DNA of 64,000 nt from Bacteroidales bacterium (GTDB taxonomy: Bacteria; Bacteroidota; Bacteroidia; Bacteroidales; Bacteroidaceae). The notes under the pieces were generated by a model. The model was given only the letters and a program-made list of their open reading frames with translations. It was not told the origin of the DNA and made no database searches. The stretch is taken from assembly GCA_030528885.1 (NCBI GenBank), contig JAUMXY010000007.1, positions 1-64,000 of the forward strand, given 5' to 3'. How positions within the stretch are numbered: the first letter of the stretch is position 1; every line of letters begins with the position of its first letter. Below are positions 27,085-36,449 of this stretch, piece by piece. Position numbers and translations under genes: made by a program.

Positions 27085-30000
27085 ATGAAAAAAACATTAC
27101 TCGCAGCAACGCTGCTTTTAACAAGTTCAGTCTCTGCTTTTGCTCAGGTGCCTGACGCATCAGGGTGGAAAGTAGGCGACGAGATTACCGAACAGGCGGG
27201 TTTGGGTAATCCTAGTTTCCTTAACAACCCTGCTGACTATTGGACTCTGGATAGAGAGGAAGGAGTGGGCAACCCAACCATCACTGGTGGATTGTTTGAA
27301 ATGTTTAATGGAGCAAATGTTGACCTTTATCAGTACATTCAGCTCCCTGCCGGTGTGTATAAAGTAGAGGCGCAAGCATACTACCGCTACGGAACGGGAT
27401 GGGCCGAGGATCCAGATGCTTTCGGCACGCCTAATTGGGTAGACAATGCTGTCCTCTACGCTTCAGCAGGAACTTACAGCATTGAAGACAACGTATTCAC
27501 AGCGACTCGCACTTTCAGCACCCCTGTCATGCCACGTCTGTTCGATGCCAGCGAAGAACGTCTCTTTGAAGACACAGACTACACATTAAAAGAAGACGGC
27601 AGCAAGCAATTTGCGGCAGGCTGGGACATGTCTGACAACAACACAAAACATGGCTGGGCACCAGCTTCTATTCCTGGCGCACTGGTTTACTTCGCAGAAG
27701 GCAAGTATGCTCCATACAACGATGGCAGAGGCGTCAAGTACAACACTGTGACTTTCTACATCGAAGAAGAAAGCTATATCAAGATTGGTGTCTCAAAGAT
27801 GGCGACTAAAGACCAAGATGCTGTTATGGCAACCAACTTCAAGCTCTACTACATGGGCGAGGCTGACGAAATGGCAGAGTTAATTGCTCTCCAGGAAGAG
27901 GTTGCTATATATTATAATAAAGTACAGGATCTCATTAGCAAATATGAAGAAGATGGCGGCATGATTTACACGCTCCTCAGCGACGGTATCATGGAATTCG
28001 AAGATGAATACGGCAGCATTGAGGGCTTGGAAAGCAAAGAGCAGTGCAATGCGGCTATGGCTTGGCTCGAAAACTTCTACAATCAAGCAGTAGCAGCTCA
28101 AGAGTCTGTTGACAATCTGGCTAAGCTCATCCCTTCAATGGAAAGCCTCTACAACTCAACAGACTATGCAGGCAAGGCTGCTTTCGGCGAAATCATACAG
28201 GCAGCTAAGAATTGTCTTGACCCAGACTATGAAATGGCAGACGATGAAGGTTTCGAAACATTCGTAAAAGCTTTCGAAGACCTTCAAGCAGGACGCCTCG
28301 CATACCTCATGAGCCAAGAGAAGGTAAACGGTGCATGGGACTTCTCTGTTGTTATCGCAAACCGCTTCTTCACAAACGAGGAGAACAATCCAGTTTGGAG
28401 CGAAGAGACAAACTTCTGGGAGTACCGTCAAGAACTGAAGGATGCTCATCCTGACTTCTTCAATGCAATGGAATTCGATGGCAACAATGAAGCAATGAAG
28501 GCATCAAGAACAGAACTTTCCGGTGATGTTGTACTTAGCAGCTCAGACGACACTGTTCCATTCAAGTGGTACAAGACTGGCAGCGGCGGTCCAGGTTGGG
28601 AAGTTTACTACGACCACAAGATGACTTCTTGTAAGTCTTGGGCTGTAACTCCAACAAGCGGCATTTCTATTATCGGTCAGTATCTGACAGGTCTGCCAAA
28701 CGGCTACTACTCACTTACAGGTATGGCTGAGGCATGGACTAACGAAGGTGTAGAAGCCAGCGACAACCACTTCATCATCCGATCAAACGATGACTATTCT
28801 CGTTCTGAGCGTGCTGAACCACGTGCTTGGTGGAATGGTAATACTAAGGACTCTTGGAACACTCTTTCTACAGACATGATTGAGGTGAAAGACGGCGAGC
28901 TTTGGGTAGAAGCATCTGTAAACGGTTTCTATTCTATCACAGGCTTCCAGCTCTTCTACTATGGCGAGACTCCAGACTTCGCATCTCAGATTGCTCCTTC
29001 TCTCGAAGCAGCAAAGGATAATGTAGCTACACTCACTTGGTCAGGCGACATCGCTGCAGCAAACGCTCTCCTTGCTAAGATTCCTGAGTCTATCGACAGC
29101 TCTGAGGCTTATCAGGCAGCAATGGAAGCTATTGCAGAAGTGAACGACTACGTTACTAAGGCAAACGCAGCTATTGCAGCTATGCCATTCGACAAATACA
29201 ACAACCTCCTTGCAGCACAGGCTGAAGGCAGCACAGAAGCTACAATTGTAGAGACTGCTTTGCTGTACTCATTTGGAATAGAAGAGCAGCCAAACGCTTC
29301 ATACACCGACGCTATCGCTGCTGCTGAAGACTATGCAGCATACGAAAGATACCTCAACTTCCGTGCTAGCATGGGCAACCGCATCAACGACCCAGCTCTC
29401 GCACCTTACATCGCAGAGCAGAACGAATACCTCGTTGCAAACTACGCAAACGCTGCTAAGATTGCTCAGTTCGAGCGTGCACTCGCCGTTCCTTACAACA
29501 TGGCAATCTTTGGCGAACTCGGCGCAGCTGACGCTTCTGAAGCAAATCCTGTCAACATCACAAGCCTCATCATCAACCCAACATTCGAAAAGGAAAATGG
29601 TGACAATGACCCATCTACAGGATGGACGGGCATCAGAGAAGACGGCACTTCTATCAGCCCATCAATTAACGAGTATGGCCGTGGCAACGCAGAAATCTGG
29701 AACGCTTCTGCATTCACACTTTCTCAGAAGATTTCTAACCTCCCAGCAGGTACATACGAACTTCGCGTAAAGGCTATATATCGTGACGGCTATGGCGTAG
29801 ACGCTAACCAAGTTAGAAATTACAGAGACGCTGGCGGCGAAGAATTCTGGGCAAATCACAACGCTGAATTGTTCATGAAGACCAACGACGAAAACGACCA
29901 GTTCTCTTACATCAAGGCAGCTATGGTTATGTGCGGCACTGAGAACTCATTCACTGAGGTGGTTACTGCATGGGGTACAGAGGAAGAAGAGCTTGGAAAT

Positions 30001-30483
30001 GGTGAGGTTTCTATCTACAAGTACCCAACCAAGATTCAGACTCTTGCTCCAGAAGGAGAAGGCGAAACTCAGCCAGATGTTGCTTATGAGCACAAGAAGG
30101 ATGGCGACTATCCATTCGACGTTAGAACTGAGGTTGACGGCGAGATTCTCTACTTCCCTGCTTCAATGTATGGTTTCTACTCATGGTGTGTTAACAACCC
30201 AGAGGCTGTTACTAACAAAGTTCAAATCGAAATCAACAGAGGCGAAACTCTTGAAATCGGTATCCGCAAGGTTGCTGCTATCGGTGGTGACTGGGTAATC
30301 ATGGACGACTTCGAACTCTTCTACCTCTCAGGCGACAAGTTCAAGGAGGAAGTTGTAGACATCGACGAAGTTGCTGCTGACGCTGACGAAGACGCTCCTA
30401 TCTACAACGTTGCTGGTCAGATTGTTGACAAGTCTTACAAGGGCATCGTTATTCAGAATGGCGTGAAGTTCATCAACAAGTAA
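27085..30483 (+). CDS. Large secreted modular protein with three carbohydrate-binding-like beta-sandwich domains
   Basis: 1132 residues with signal peptide MKKTLLAATLLLTSSVSAFAQ. Three similar beta-sandwich modules can be seen, each with a YxLPAGxYxxxxxAxYR-like core and an ending of the LYYxGE type. They run about 20-265 (QYIQLPAGVYKVEAQAYYRYG ... FKLYYMGE), about 470-635 (QYLTGLPNGYYSLTGMAEA ... FQLFYYGE) and about 825-1095 (KISNLPAGTYELRVKAIYRDG ... FELFYLSG). They are separated by alpha-helical FIVAR-like spacers rich in Ala and Glu. The C-terminus has an acidic linker then YNVAGQIVDKSYKGIVIQNG, a tail like that of the BtuG-like protein. No catalytic domain is recognised. Codons look like those of a highly expressed gene. 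Probably a glycan-binding or adhesive surface protein; divergent from the hybrid regulator. Confidence 0.75.
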   Translation: MKKTLLAATLLLTSSVSAFAQVPDASGWKVGDEITEQAGLGNPSFLNNPADYWTLDREEGVGNPTITGGLFEMFNGANVDLYQYIQLPAGVYKVEAQAYYRYGTGWAEDPDAFGTPNWVDNAVLYASAGTYSIEDNVFTATRTFSTPVMPRLFDASEERLFEDTDYTLKEDGSKQFAAGWDMSDNNTKHGWAPASIPGALVYFAEGKYAPYNDGRGVKYNTVTFYIEEESYIKIGVSKMATKDQDAVMATNFKLYYMGEADEMAELIALQEEVAIYYNKVQDLISKYEEDGGMIYTLLSDGIMEFEDEYGSIEGLESKEQCNAAMAWLENFYNQAVAAQESVDNLAKLIPSMESLYNSTDYAGKAAFGEIIQAAKNCLDPDYEMADDEGFETFVKAFEDLQAGRLAYLMSQEKVNGAWDFSVVIANRFFTNEENNPVWSEETNFWEYRQELKDAHPDFFNAMEFDGNNEAMKASRTELSGDVVLSSSDDTVPFKWYKTGSGGPGWEVYYDHKMTSCKSWAVTPTSGISIIGQYLTGLPNGYYSLTGMAEAWTNEGVEASDNHFIIRSNDDYSRSERAEPRAWWNGNTKDSWNTLSTDMIEVKDGELWVEASVNGFYSITGFQLFYYGETPDFASQIAPSLEAAKDNVATLTWSGDIAAANALLAKIPESIDSSEAYQAAMEAIAEVNDYVTKANAAIAAMPFDKYNNLLAAQAEGSTEATIVETALLYSFGIEEQPNASYTDAIAAAEDYAAYERYLNFRASMGNRINDPALAPYIAEQNEYLVANYANAAKIAQFERALAVPYNMAIFGELGAADASEANPVNITSLIINPTFEKENGDNDPSTGWTGIREDGTSISPSINEYGRGNAEIWNASAFTLSQKISNLPAGTYELRVKAIYRDGYGVDANQVRNYRDAGGEEFWANHNAELFMKTNDENDQFSYIKAAMVMCGTENSFTEVVTAWGTEEEELGNGEVSIYKYPTKIQTLAPEGEGETQPDVAYEHKKDGDYPFDVRTEVDGEILYFPASMYGFYSWCVNNPEAVTNKVQIEINRGETLEIGIRKVAAIGGDWVIMDDFELFYLSGDKFKEEVVDIDEVAADADEDAPIYNVAGQIVDKSYKGIVIQNGVKFINK

Positions 30484-30506
30484 TTGTTCTAACAATCCAT
30501 ATCATG

Positions 30507-30535
30507 AGGGGAGGCTGTCGGCCTCCCCTTTTTTG
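30507..30535 (+). terminator. Rho-independent terminator after the secreted protein gene
   Basis: GGGGAGGC, TGTCG loop, GCCTCCCC, then TTTTTT. Confidence 0.9.
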
Positions 30536-31430
30536 TACACATAATAACGTGAGTTCGATATAAAGAGTCGCTTTGCGAGAACCTTTAGATCGAACTCACG
30601 TTTATTTACTTTTGCGGTAAGAAAATATAAAGGAAATTGCTTAAATCGTAGAAATCCACTTAATCCGTTTAATCATCGCAAAGCGGTCTGTTAAAAGACA
30701 AGTTCCTGCGGAACGATGGAGCAGATGGAGCGGATACTTGCGATTACGTGTCGTACCCCTCGGGTACGCTTTTTGTGCCCTTTCCCTCCAAAATTCTAAA
30801 TCGTTGATACTCATACATGCTGCCCGTGTCGGAAATAATAGGCACAGGGTGTTCGTGTTATTATGCACACGGTGTCTGAAACCTTGTCTGCACGGTGTGC
30901 GTTTGCGGCCACTTGCCCAGCCCACCTCAAGAAGAAAAGAGGCACAAGGTGAAAATGCCTTGTGCCTCCGTGCTGAAGTGTCAGCGTCTGACAAGTGTCG
31001 TGAATGTTTGGAAAGGCGAGTTCAATATGACAAAAATATGTTTTTTGCAGTGCCTCTGCAAGGCAGAATCTTTATATCGAACAGACGTTAATTTAATGTG
31101 GGTTCAATGTAAGAAAGTAACCGAAAAAGTGATGGAAGTAAGATGTTGTTTTGTAGAAAATGACATCTCCTCGGATGGAAGATATTTATCATTATTTCAG
31201 CAGCGTTATATGGCTATTCCCTGTCTTTTGTAGTTGATAACATTGATTTCTTTCATTTTATATCAAAAAACTTGCAGAAATCGTCGAGAATGCAGAAAAT
31301 TTCTATTAAATATGCAGTTGTCATAGGAGTGAGTATTGCTCGTATCTGTTTGTATTTCATCCGTAATGATACGAAAAATACTTCATTCCTACAACTTTTT
31401 GAACACTTTTCTTACGTTGAACTCACGCAA
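30536..31430. other. Long non-coding stretch with hairpins and a dispersed ACGTTGAACTCACGTT motif
   Basis: About 900 bases with no credible gene: the open frames present lack a family pattern and cut across hairpins. It holds an inverted repeat at 30546-30559/30589-30602 (AACGTGAGTTCGAT and ATCGAACTCACGTT, 29-base loop), and a perfect 10-base stem AGGCACAAGG/CCTTGTGCCT near 30940-30968. Further copies of the GAACYCACGT motif lie at 31093-31112 and 31411-31430. Possibly a degenerate former gene region or a site-rich spacer. Confidence 0.6.
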
Positions 31431-32198
31431 TCATTCTTCGTTCATCTTTTGCTGCCGTTCGTACACTTTCGCCAGATAATAGAATTTCATGTGGGAGGAG
31501 AAGCAGGCCTTGATGAATCCTCGTCTGCCCTGAAAGCATGCTCCCTTGAGGAAATAGTAACGGAGAAAACGGTAAGCCGGACTTGCGATAAGCTCCCACA
31601 GGCTTACTTTTGTTTTCTTTCTCTTAGCCAAATCATTCTGGCTGTATATGTCTAATTTCTGTATTTCTGTTGAGATGGTGAGCCCAGAGTGCACCAGAGC
31701 TATGCTGACGTCTTTGGGCAGGTAACCTGTTTCGCCGCTGATTGTTGGCAGCGAATGGATGGTGGGCGGCCAGACCGCCTTGGTTTGGTCAAGAAAACGT
31801 AGCTGGTAATCAGGGAAAGAGGCTTTGACAAATTCGCCAAGAAACATATTCTTCCTTGGCACGAAATAGGCATCTTTGTGATTTGCGGTCTGAAGGGTGG
31901 CTTGCAGGGTCTCTTTCAGCGCAGGTGTCACCACCTCGTCTGCATCGACCACCAGCACCCAGTTGTTTCTGGCAGCATGGATGGCTGTGTCTCGTGCCGG
32001 CTCACAGATTCTATGGATTCCCTTGGGGAAAGTGACAATCTTGCAGCCGTACGACCGCGCAATCTCGACGGTGTTGTCAGTGCTTTCCATGTCGCACACC
32101 ACCACCTCGTCGAAGTCTTTAACAGATTCCAGCGTTGGAACAATCTGTGCTCCAGCATTGTAGGTATTGATAACGATGGAAATGGGGGTAAACGGCAT
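31431..32198 (-). CDS. GT2-family glycosyltransferase (WaaE/KdtX-like)
   Basis: 255 residues. GT-A fold with ISIVINTYNAGAQIVPTLESV at the nucleotide site, then EVVVCDMESTDNTVEIA and the metal-binding LVVDADEVVTPAL (DxD-like). Next come YFVPRKNMFLGEFVKASFPDYQLRF and a C-terminal hydrophobic tail. The pattern WxLxxDADE with RFFK-like continuation is that of the LPS-core WaaE/KdtX group. It would act on the cytoplasmic face of the inner membrane adding a sugar to lipid-linked glycan. It is divergent from the LPS-kinase-like gene 141 bases away, and both probably serve LPS or lipooligosaccharide assembly. Confidence 0.9.
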   Translation of the reverse strand: MPFTPISIVINTYNAGAQIVPTLESVKDFDEVVVCDMESTDNTVEIARSYGCKIVTFPKGIHRICEPARDTAIHAARNNWVLVVDADEVVTPALKETLQATLQTANHKDAYFVPRKNMFLGEFVKASFPDYQLRFLDQTKAVWPPTIHSLPTISGETGYLPKDVSIALVHSGLTISTEIQKLDIYSQNDLAKRKKTKVSLWELIASPAYRFLRYYFLKGACFQGRRGFIKACFSSHMKFYYLAKVYERQQKMNEE

Positions 32199-32292
32199 AT
32201 CTCTGTCGATAAATTAAGTGTGCTACAAGCCTTTTATGGGTACAAATGTAAGAAAAAAGAGGTGAATACGGGGCTGTTTGAAGTAAAAAGTG

Positions 32293-32300
32293 TATCTTTG
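32293..32300 (+). promoter_or_regulatory. -7 element before the LPS-kinase-like gene
   Basis: TATCTTTG 39 bases before ATG 32340; no clear -33 box. Confidence 0.45.
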
Positions 32301-32339
32301 TTGGAAAAATCTTGTTTATCCTCCCTAAAATGGTTCACC

Positions 32340-33110
32340 ATGGCTGTCAAATGCTTTATCAACCCCAAGTGTGAGAGTCCGCTGGTAAAAGCGCTGACTG
32401 ATGGCTTGTGCACGGAATTTGACAGGAAAGGCACTGTCATCTTCCAGAACAGGCGCAATGTCATTAAGTCGTTTGTGCTGGCTGATGGGCAGACGCTTGT
32501 CGTGAAGCGCTTCCGCGTGAAGGGTTGGCTAAACACCTGCTTGCGCATGTTTGCACGGTCGAAGGCACGGAAAGCCTATGAAAACGGGCTGCTGCTGGAG
32601 CGCGCAGGCATTGGCACCCCTGCCCCTGTGGCTTGCGTGGAGCAGTGGAATGGGCGCGTGCCTGTCTGCTCCTATTACGTCTGTGCCTTCACGCCAGACA
32701 TAACGATTCAGCCGCTGCTGGAGGGTGAGCGCCCCGATGAGCGCATGGTGGATGCCTTTGCTGCACTGATGGCACATATGCATGAGCAGGGCATCGTGCA
32801 TCACGACTTGAATCTCTCGAATGTGCTATACAGGGAAGAGAACGGAACGTACAGGCTTTCAGTCATTGACATCAATCGGGTGACGATGAAGAAACGGGGA
32901 GAACTGACCCTGAGCGACAGCAAGGATGACTTTATGCGCTTCACAGGGCGGCTGGATGTCTTCCTGGCTGTGGCATACAGCTATGCAAGACTGCGCGGAT
33001 GGGATGCTGAGCGCTTTGTCAGGAAACAGACCGTCAAGAAAATCAGGCATGACGCCCAATGGACAAGGCGCAAGAAGATACATCACTTTTTTCATCATGG
33101 TTTCTGCTGA
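32340..33110 (+). CDS. LPS kinase-like protein (Kdo/WaaP/InaA family)
   Basis: 256 residues from ATG 32340 (MAVKCFINPKCESPLVKAL); a longer in-frame extension runs antisense into the neighbouring GT2 gene and is rejected. Protein-kinase-like fold: VVKRFRVKGWLNTCLRMF with the ATP-site Lys, the catalytic loop GIVHHDLNLSNVLY (HxDLNxxN), and metal-binding VIDINRV. This is the Kdo-kinase arrangement (HxDLNxxNIL ... IDxxR). It would phosphorylate the LPS inner core from the cytoplasm. Its TGA shares bases with the next ATG (TGATG at 33108-33112), so it is translationally coupled to the following gene. Exact acceptor unknown. Confidence 0.88.
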   Translation: MAVKCFINPKCESPLVKALTDGLCTEFDRKGTVIFQNRRNVIKSFVLADGQTLVVKRFRVKGWLNTCLRMFARSKARKAYENGLLLERAGIGTPAPVACVEQWNGRVPVCSYYVCAFTPDITIQPLLEGERPDERMVDAFAALMAHMHEQGIVHHDLNLSNVLYREENGTYRLSVIDINRVTMKKRGELTLSDSKDDFMRFTGRLDVFLAVAYSYARLRGWDAERFVRKQTVKKIRHDAQWTRRKKIHHFFHHGFC

Positions 33111-34093
33111 TGCTTTACATTATTAAAAAAGACTACTTTTTAGCTGACTACATTGTTGACCCGCTTCAGGATAGACCAGATGTGACGGTCATCAAATACA
33201 AGAGAAACAAATGCCGCGGGATTGGAAAGATAAAGCATCTTTTCATCAGGTTCGTCAGAACTTTCTTGTGCAACAGGAAAGGTCTGTGGACGCGCCAGTT
33301 TTTTCCTGGCAGCTTCTTGCAGCAGCTAAAGGCGATAGGAAAAGATGACAAAGTGCTGTTCTGGGGATGCGAGAACCTGAAGGAACTGCTGGTGCTGGAC
33401 AAAGAGATTGAATGCCGAGAGAAAAGCGTGTTCCTTTGGAACCCTGTATCCACCATCTGCCGAAACGCCTACAGCAAATGGGAATACGCCCATTACCTGA
33501 ACAAGACGAAGATGCGCATCTACACATTCGATGAGGGAGATGCGGCAAGCTGCCATTTCAGCAAGATAAACCAAGTGTACAGGCATCCTTCCTCACTTCT
33601 GGCCAAGAAAACTGCGGATGGGGCAAACGATGTGCTCTTCATTGGCAAGGACAAGTCACGTTCCGCCTTCATAGCGCAGCTGGCACAGCAACTGCAGCAG
33701 CAGGGGGTCTCTTTTGACTTCTACATCATTAAGGACAAGCACACCGTCCCCATCCGCCAGCTGGAACCCTACTACCATGACCGTGAGATGTCTTATGAGG
33801 AGTCGCTGGCCAGAATCATGCAAGTGAACTGCATCATCGAGATTATGCAGCAGGGACAGACAGGCATGACGCTGCGCACGCTCGAAGCGATGTTCTTAGG
33901 GAAAAAGCTCATCACGACCAATCCCAACATTGCCCAATTGCCTGTTTATCACCCTAACAACATATACATCCTGAACAGCGGCAAGAATAAGCATGCCAAC
34001 TTCAGGGAGTTCCTTGACAGCGAATACCACTGCATACCTGAAAGCATCATCAAGCAATACGATGCCGAATGCTGGATAGAACAGTTTCTATAG
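33110..34093 (+). CDS. Putative glycosyltransferase-like protein of the surface-glycan cluster
   Basis: 327 residues from ATG 33110, which overlaps the upstream stop. I see a GT-B-like layout without a decisive signature. The N-terminal half has an ILFWGCENLKELL-like strand-turn. The C-terminal half has NDVLFIGKDKSRSAFIAQLAQQL, DFYIIKDKHT, and MSYEESLARIMQVNCIIEIMQQGQTGMTLRTLEAMFLGKKLITTNPNI, which resembles the donor-site loop of GT4/CgeB-type transferases. The setting, between the LPS-kinase-like and galactofuranosyltransferase-like genes with 27 bases to the next, supports a role in LPS or oligosaccharide synthesis. Assignment is moderate. Confidence 0.7.
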   Translation: MLYIIKKDYFLADYIVDPLQDRPDVTVIKYKRNKCRGIGKIKHLFIRFVRTFLCNRKGLWTRQFFPGSFLQQLKAIGKDDKVLFWGCENLKELLVLDKEIECREKSVFLWNPVSTICRNAYSKWEYAHYLNKTKMRIYTFDEGDAASCHFSKINQVYRHPSSLLAKKTADGANDVLFIGKDKSRSAFIAQLAQQLQQQGVSFDFYIIKDKHTVPIRQLEPYYHDREMSYEESLARIMQVNCIIEIMQQGQTGMTLRTLEAMFLGKKLITTNPNIAQLPVYHPNNIYILNSGKNKHANFREFLDSEYHCIPESIIKQYDAECWIEQFL

Positions 34094-34120
34094 TCAATTT
34101 ACCTAAAAGAATTTGCAACG

Positions 34121-35143
34121 ATGAATTATTATATCGGCTTATATTCGCCAAACAAGGCAAAACGCGACATCGACGAAATCATGCAGAGCATGAATTTCAA
34201 GGACATCGCCATCCAGATGGAAGAGAAGAATAAGGCAGCACGGTTCTTCCGCAAGCTGCTGTGCGTGGCAAAGACATGGTTCGTACTCAAGAAAGGGGAT
34301 TTGCTGCTCATTCAATACCCCTTCAAGAAATACTACAGCGTTCTGTGCAAAATCGCTCGAAGCAAAGGCTGCAAGACCATCACGCTCATCCACGACCTTG
34401 GCACGTTCCGCAGACAGAAGCTGACCGCCGAGATGGAGATAGAAAGGCTCAGCCATACCGACTACATCATCGTTCACAATGAGAAGATGAAGGGTTGGCT
34501 TGAGGAGCATGGATGCGCTGTGCCTATGGGCAATCTGGAAATCTTCGACTACTTGTCTGCCGCCGAGCCATGCAGAGAGGACGAGGAGAGAGGCGGCTTT
34601 GACCGCATCGTCTATGCAGGAGGCATACATCGGCGGAAGAATGCATTCATCTACAAAACCAACGATGCCATCGCCCCCTGTCATCTTGACCTGTATGGAC
34701 CTGGCGAACTGAAGGAGGAGGACTGCCGGCAATGGCAGAACATCTCCTACCATGGGCTGATCGCCTCCGATGAATTTATACGCGTTGTCAAAGCCAACTG
34801 GGGACTGGTATGGGATGGCGACTCCGTTGATGGATGCTCGGGCATCTGGGGCAGCTACCTTCGCTACAACAACCCGCACAAGACTTCCTTCTACCTGCGG
34901 GCGGGCATGCCTGTCATTGTGTGGAAAGAGTCTGCCATGGCGCCTTTCATCACAGACAACAAACTGGGCATTGCCGTCGGTTCCCTGAACGAACTGCCCG
35001 AAAGGCTGAAAGCCATCGATGCCGATGAGTATGCCATATACAAGGATGCGGCCATGGCGATAAAAGAGAAACTGAACAGTGGATTTTACTTTAAGAAAGC
35101 TTTTTGGCAGGCGGCAGAAACGCTTGACCTTATACAGAAATAA
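34121..35143 (+). CDS. Galactofuranosyltransferase-like glycosyltransferase
   Basis: 340 residues. A GT-B-type protein with GDLLLIQYPFKKYYSVLCK, TITLIHDLGTFRRQKL, DYIIVHNEKMKGWLEEHG, IVYAGGIHRRKNAFIY, a donor region HLDLYGPGELKE, and the strongly conserved RYNNPHKTSFYLRAGMPVIVW. This arrangement is that of the beta-1,6-galactofuranosyltransferase family found in Bacteroidota and lactic-acid bacteria. The family assignment rests on overall pattern; the sugar is not certain. It sits between the putative transferase and LicD genes in a run with 27- and 21-base gaps. Confidence 0.82.
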   Translation: MNYYIGLYSPNKAKRDIDEIMQSMNFKDIAIQMEEKNKAARFFRKLLCVAKTWFVLKKGDLLLIQYPFKKYYSVLCKIARSKGCKTITLIHDLGTFRRQKLTAEMEIERLSHTDYIIVHNEKMKGWLEEHGCAVPMGNLEIFDYLSAAEPCREDEERGGFDRIVYAGGIHRRKNAFIYKTNDAIAPCHLDLYGPGELKEEDCRQWQNISYHGLIASDEFIRVVKANWGLVWDGDSVDGCSGIWGSYLRYNNPHKTSFYLRAGMPVIVWKESAMAPFITDNKLGIAVGSLNELPERLKAIDADEYAIYKDAAMAIKEKLNSGFYFKKAFWQAAETLDLIQK

Positions 35144-35164
35144 GCAAAACACATTAAGCTAACG

Positions 35165-36091
35165 ATGAGAAACTTAGAGACAGAAGTACGGAATGGGTAC
35201 ACCATCCCGCATGAGATGAAACAGGTGTGGAGTGTCCAGATGGACCTGGCAAAGGCGCTCATAGACGTGTGCCGCCGCAATGGCCTCATGTGCTGGATGG
35301 ACAGCGACACGCTGCTGGGAGCAGTCCGCCATCAAGGGTTCATTCCTTGGGATGATGACATCGACTTCGTAATGCTGCGCAAGGACTATGACAAGCTGGT
35401 GAAGATAGCCGACAAGGAGTTCCAGCACCCTTATTTCTTTCAGAACACATACTCCGACCAGAATCTTTACTTGGGGCACGGCACCTTGCGCCATGTGGAG
35501 TCAACGGCTTTGTGCGACTATGAGCTGAATCGCAAATACTGCCGCGGCATCGACATTGACATCTTTGTACTGGACGGCTTTATAGAAAACCCCGTGCTGC
35601 GCTTCTTCCACCGCACGGCCACCATGATTGTGAAAAAGTCGCTGCGAGGATATGTCGCCGACTTGAACGATAAGATGAAGTTCGACAAGCGCCTCATCGC
35701 ATGGGCTTCTAAAGGACTTTATCGCTTTGTCAGCTACAAGAAAGCATTTGCCTTCTACGAGCAGCTATTCCGCATGGTGGATGCAGACAAGTCTGAACGG
35801 GTGTCGGTGCTTGCCTACAGATACAGCAGTCATCGCCGCATACGCAAACGCAGTTCCTACAACGAGCAGGTGTGGATTCCTTTCGAGAACGTGGTGTACC
35901 CTGCTCCATCCGACACGCACGACGCGCTGGTGTGCTATTTTGGCCATGACTACATGACACCGCTCCATCTGCCAACAGCGCACGGACGCCGCTATCTGGA
36001 CGCCACCCGCCCTTATCAGGAGGTGGTGGAGGAACTCAAGCAGCATCCTGAACAATTTGCGGAGAGAATCAAGTTGCTTTACACTGATTGA
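35165..36091 (+). CDS. LicD-family phosphotransferase (second of two)
   Basis: 308 residues. LicD core: CWMDSDTLLGAVRHQGFIPWDDDIDFVM with GAVRH and DDDID, then LRKDYDKLVKIA, a FQNTYSDQNLYLGHGTLRH segment, and GIDIDIFVLDGF. The C-terminus has FGHDYMTPLHLPTAHGRRYLDATRPY. It is longer than the copy at 21951-22784 and differs at the C-terminus, so the two are paralogues with probably different acceptors. It ends the LPS-kinase, glycosyltransferase, galactofuranosyltransferase, LicD run. It would transfer a phospho-alcohol from a CDP donor onto the glycan (family knowledge; the substituent is unknown). Confidence 0.9.
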   Translation: MRNLETEVRNGYTIPHEMKQVWSVQMDLAKALIDVCRRNGLMCWMDSDTLLGAVRHQGFIPWDDDIDFVMLRKDYDKLVKIADKEFQHPYFFQNTYSDQNLYLGHGTLRHVESTALCDYELNRKYCRGIDIDIFVLDGFIENPVLRFFHRTATMIVKKSLRGYVADLNDKMKFDKRLIAWASKGLYRFVSYKKAFAFYEQLFRMVDADKSERVSVLAYRYSSHRRIRKRSSYNEQVWIPFENVVYPAPSDTHDALVCYFGHDYMTPLHLPTAHGRRYLDATRPYQEVVEELKQHPEQFAERIKLLYTD

Positions 36092-36113
36092 CAAGATTTT
36101 CCTCCTTTTTATT

Positions 36114-36142
36114 TTTGTTATTGGAATTTATTGGTATCTTTG
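36114..36142 (+). promoter_or_regulatory. Promoter of the 36.1-36.9 kb leader/small-protein transcript
   Basis: TTTG (36114-36117), 17 bases, TATCTTTG (36135-36142). Transcription would start just before the hairpin at 36145-36171. Confidence 0.6.
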
Positions 36143-36144
36143 CA

Positions 36145-36449
36145 GCGCCTTTCAGGAAAACTGAAGGGCGCTATTTCAATAAACATTTACAAATGAACGC
36201 ATCAAACAGATTGAACAGAAAGAGATTTTCAGGCACGCCTTGAGGCTTGGCTGAGATTGCTTGACTGTTCCCGGATGTGTTGTCCGCAGGGTTTCCGGCT
36301 GTGCGCTTGCACAGCGCGGCTAGCCATTGATGCGTTCTTTGACTTTCTGTTACATTTTCACTCTCAACTTTGTTTGTGAACTGACGCGGCTCTCTCTCCC
36401 TTTCGAGTGAGCCACTTTCTTCCGTTGTTTCATCCAGGTCCTTATTGTA
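36145..36449 (+). other. Candidate structured leader or small RNA with a 16-codon reading frame
   Basis: Right after the promoter lies a strong hairpin (GCGCCTTTCAG / CTGAAGGGCGC, 4-5 base loop, 36145-36171). A 16-codon frame follows, ATG 36193 to TGA 36243 (MNASNRLNRKRFSGTP). Then come about 200 bases with a further stem (CTGTGCGCTTGCACAG near 36298-36313) but no gene. I do not recognise a known RNA family. It may be the 5' leader of the gene at 36571 or an independent small RNA; the palindrome at 36450 follows. Confidence 0.35.

Noticed and set aside
30641..30994. A 117-codon frame in the gene-poor stretch after the secreted protein
   Set aside because: It spans inverted repeats, has no start-site signal and an atypical Arg/Cys-rich composition.
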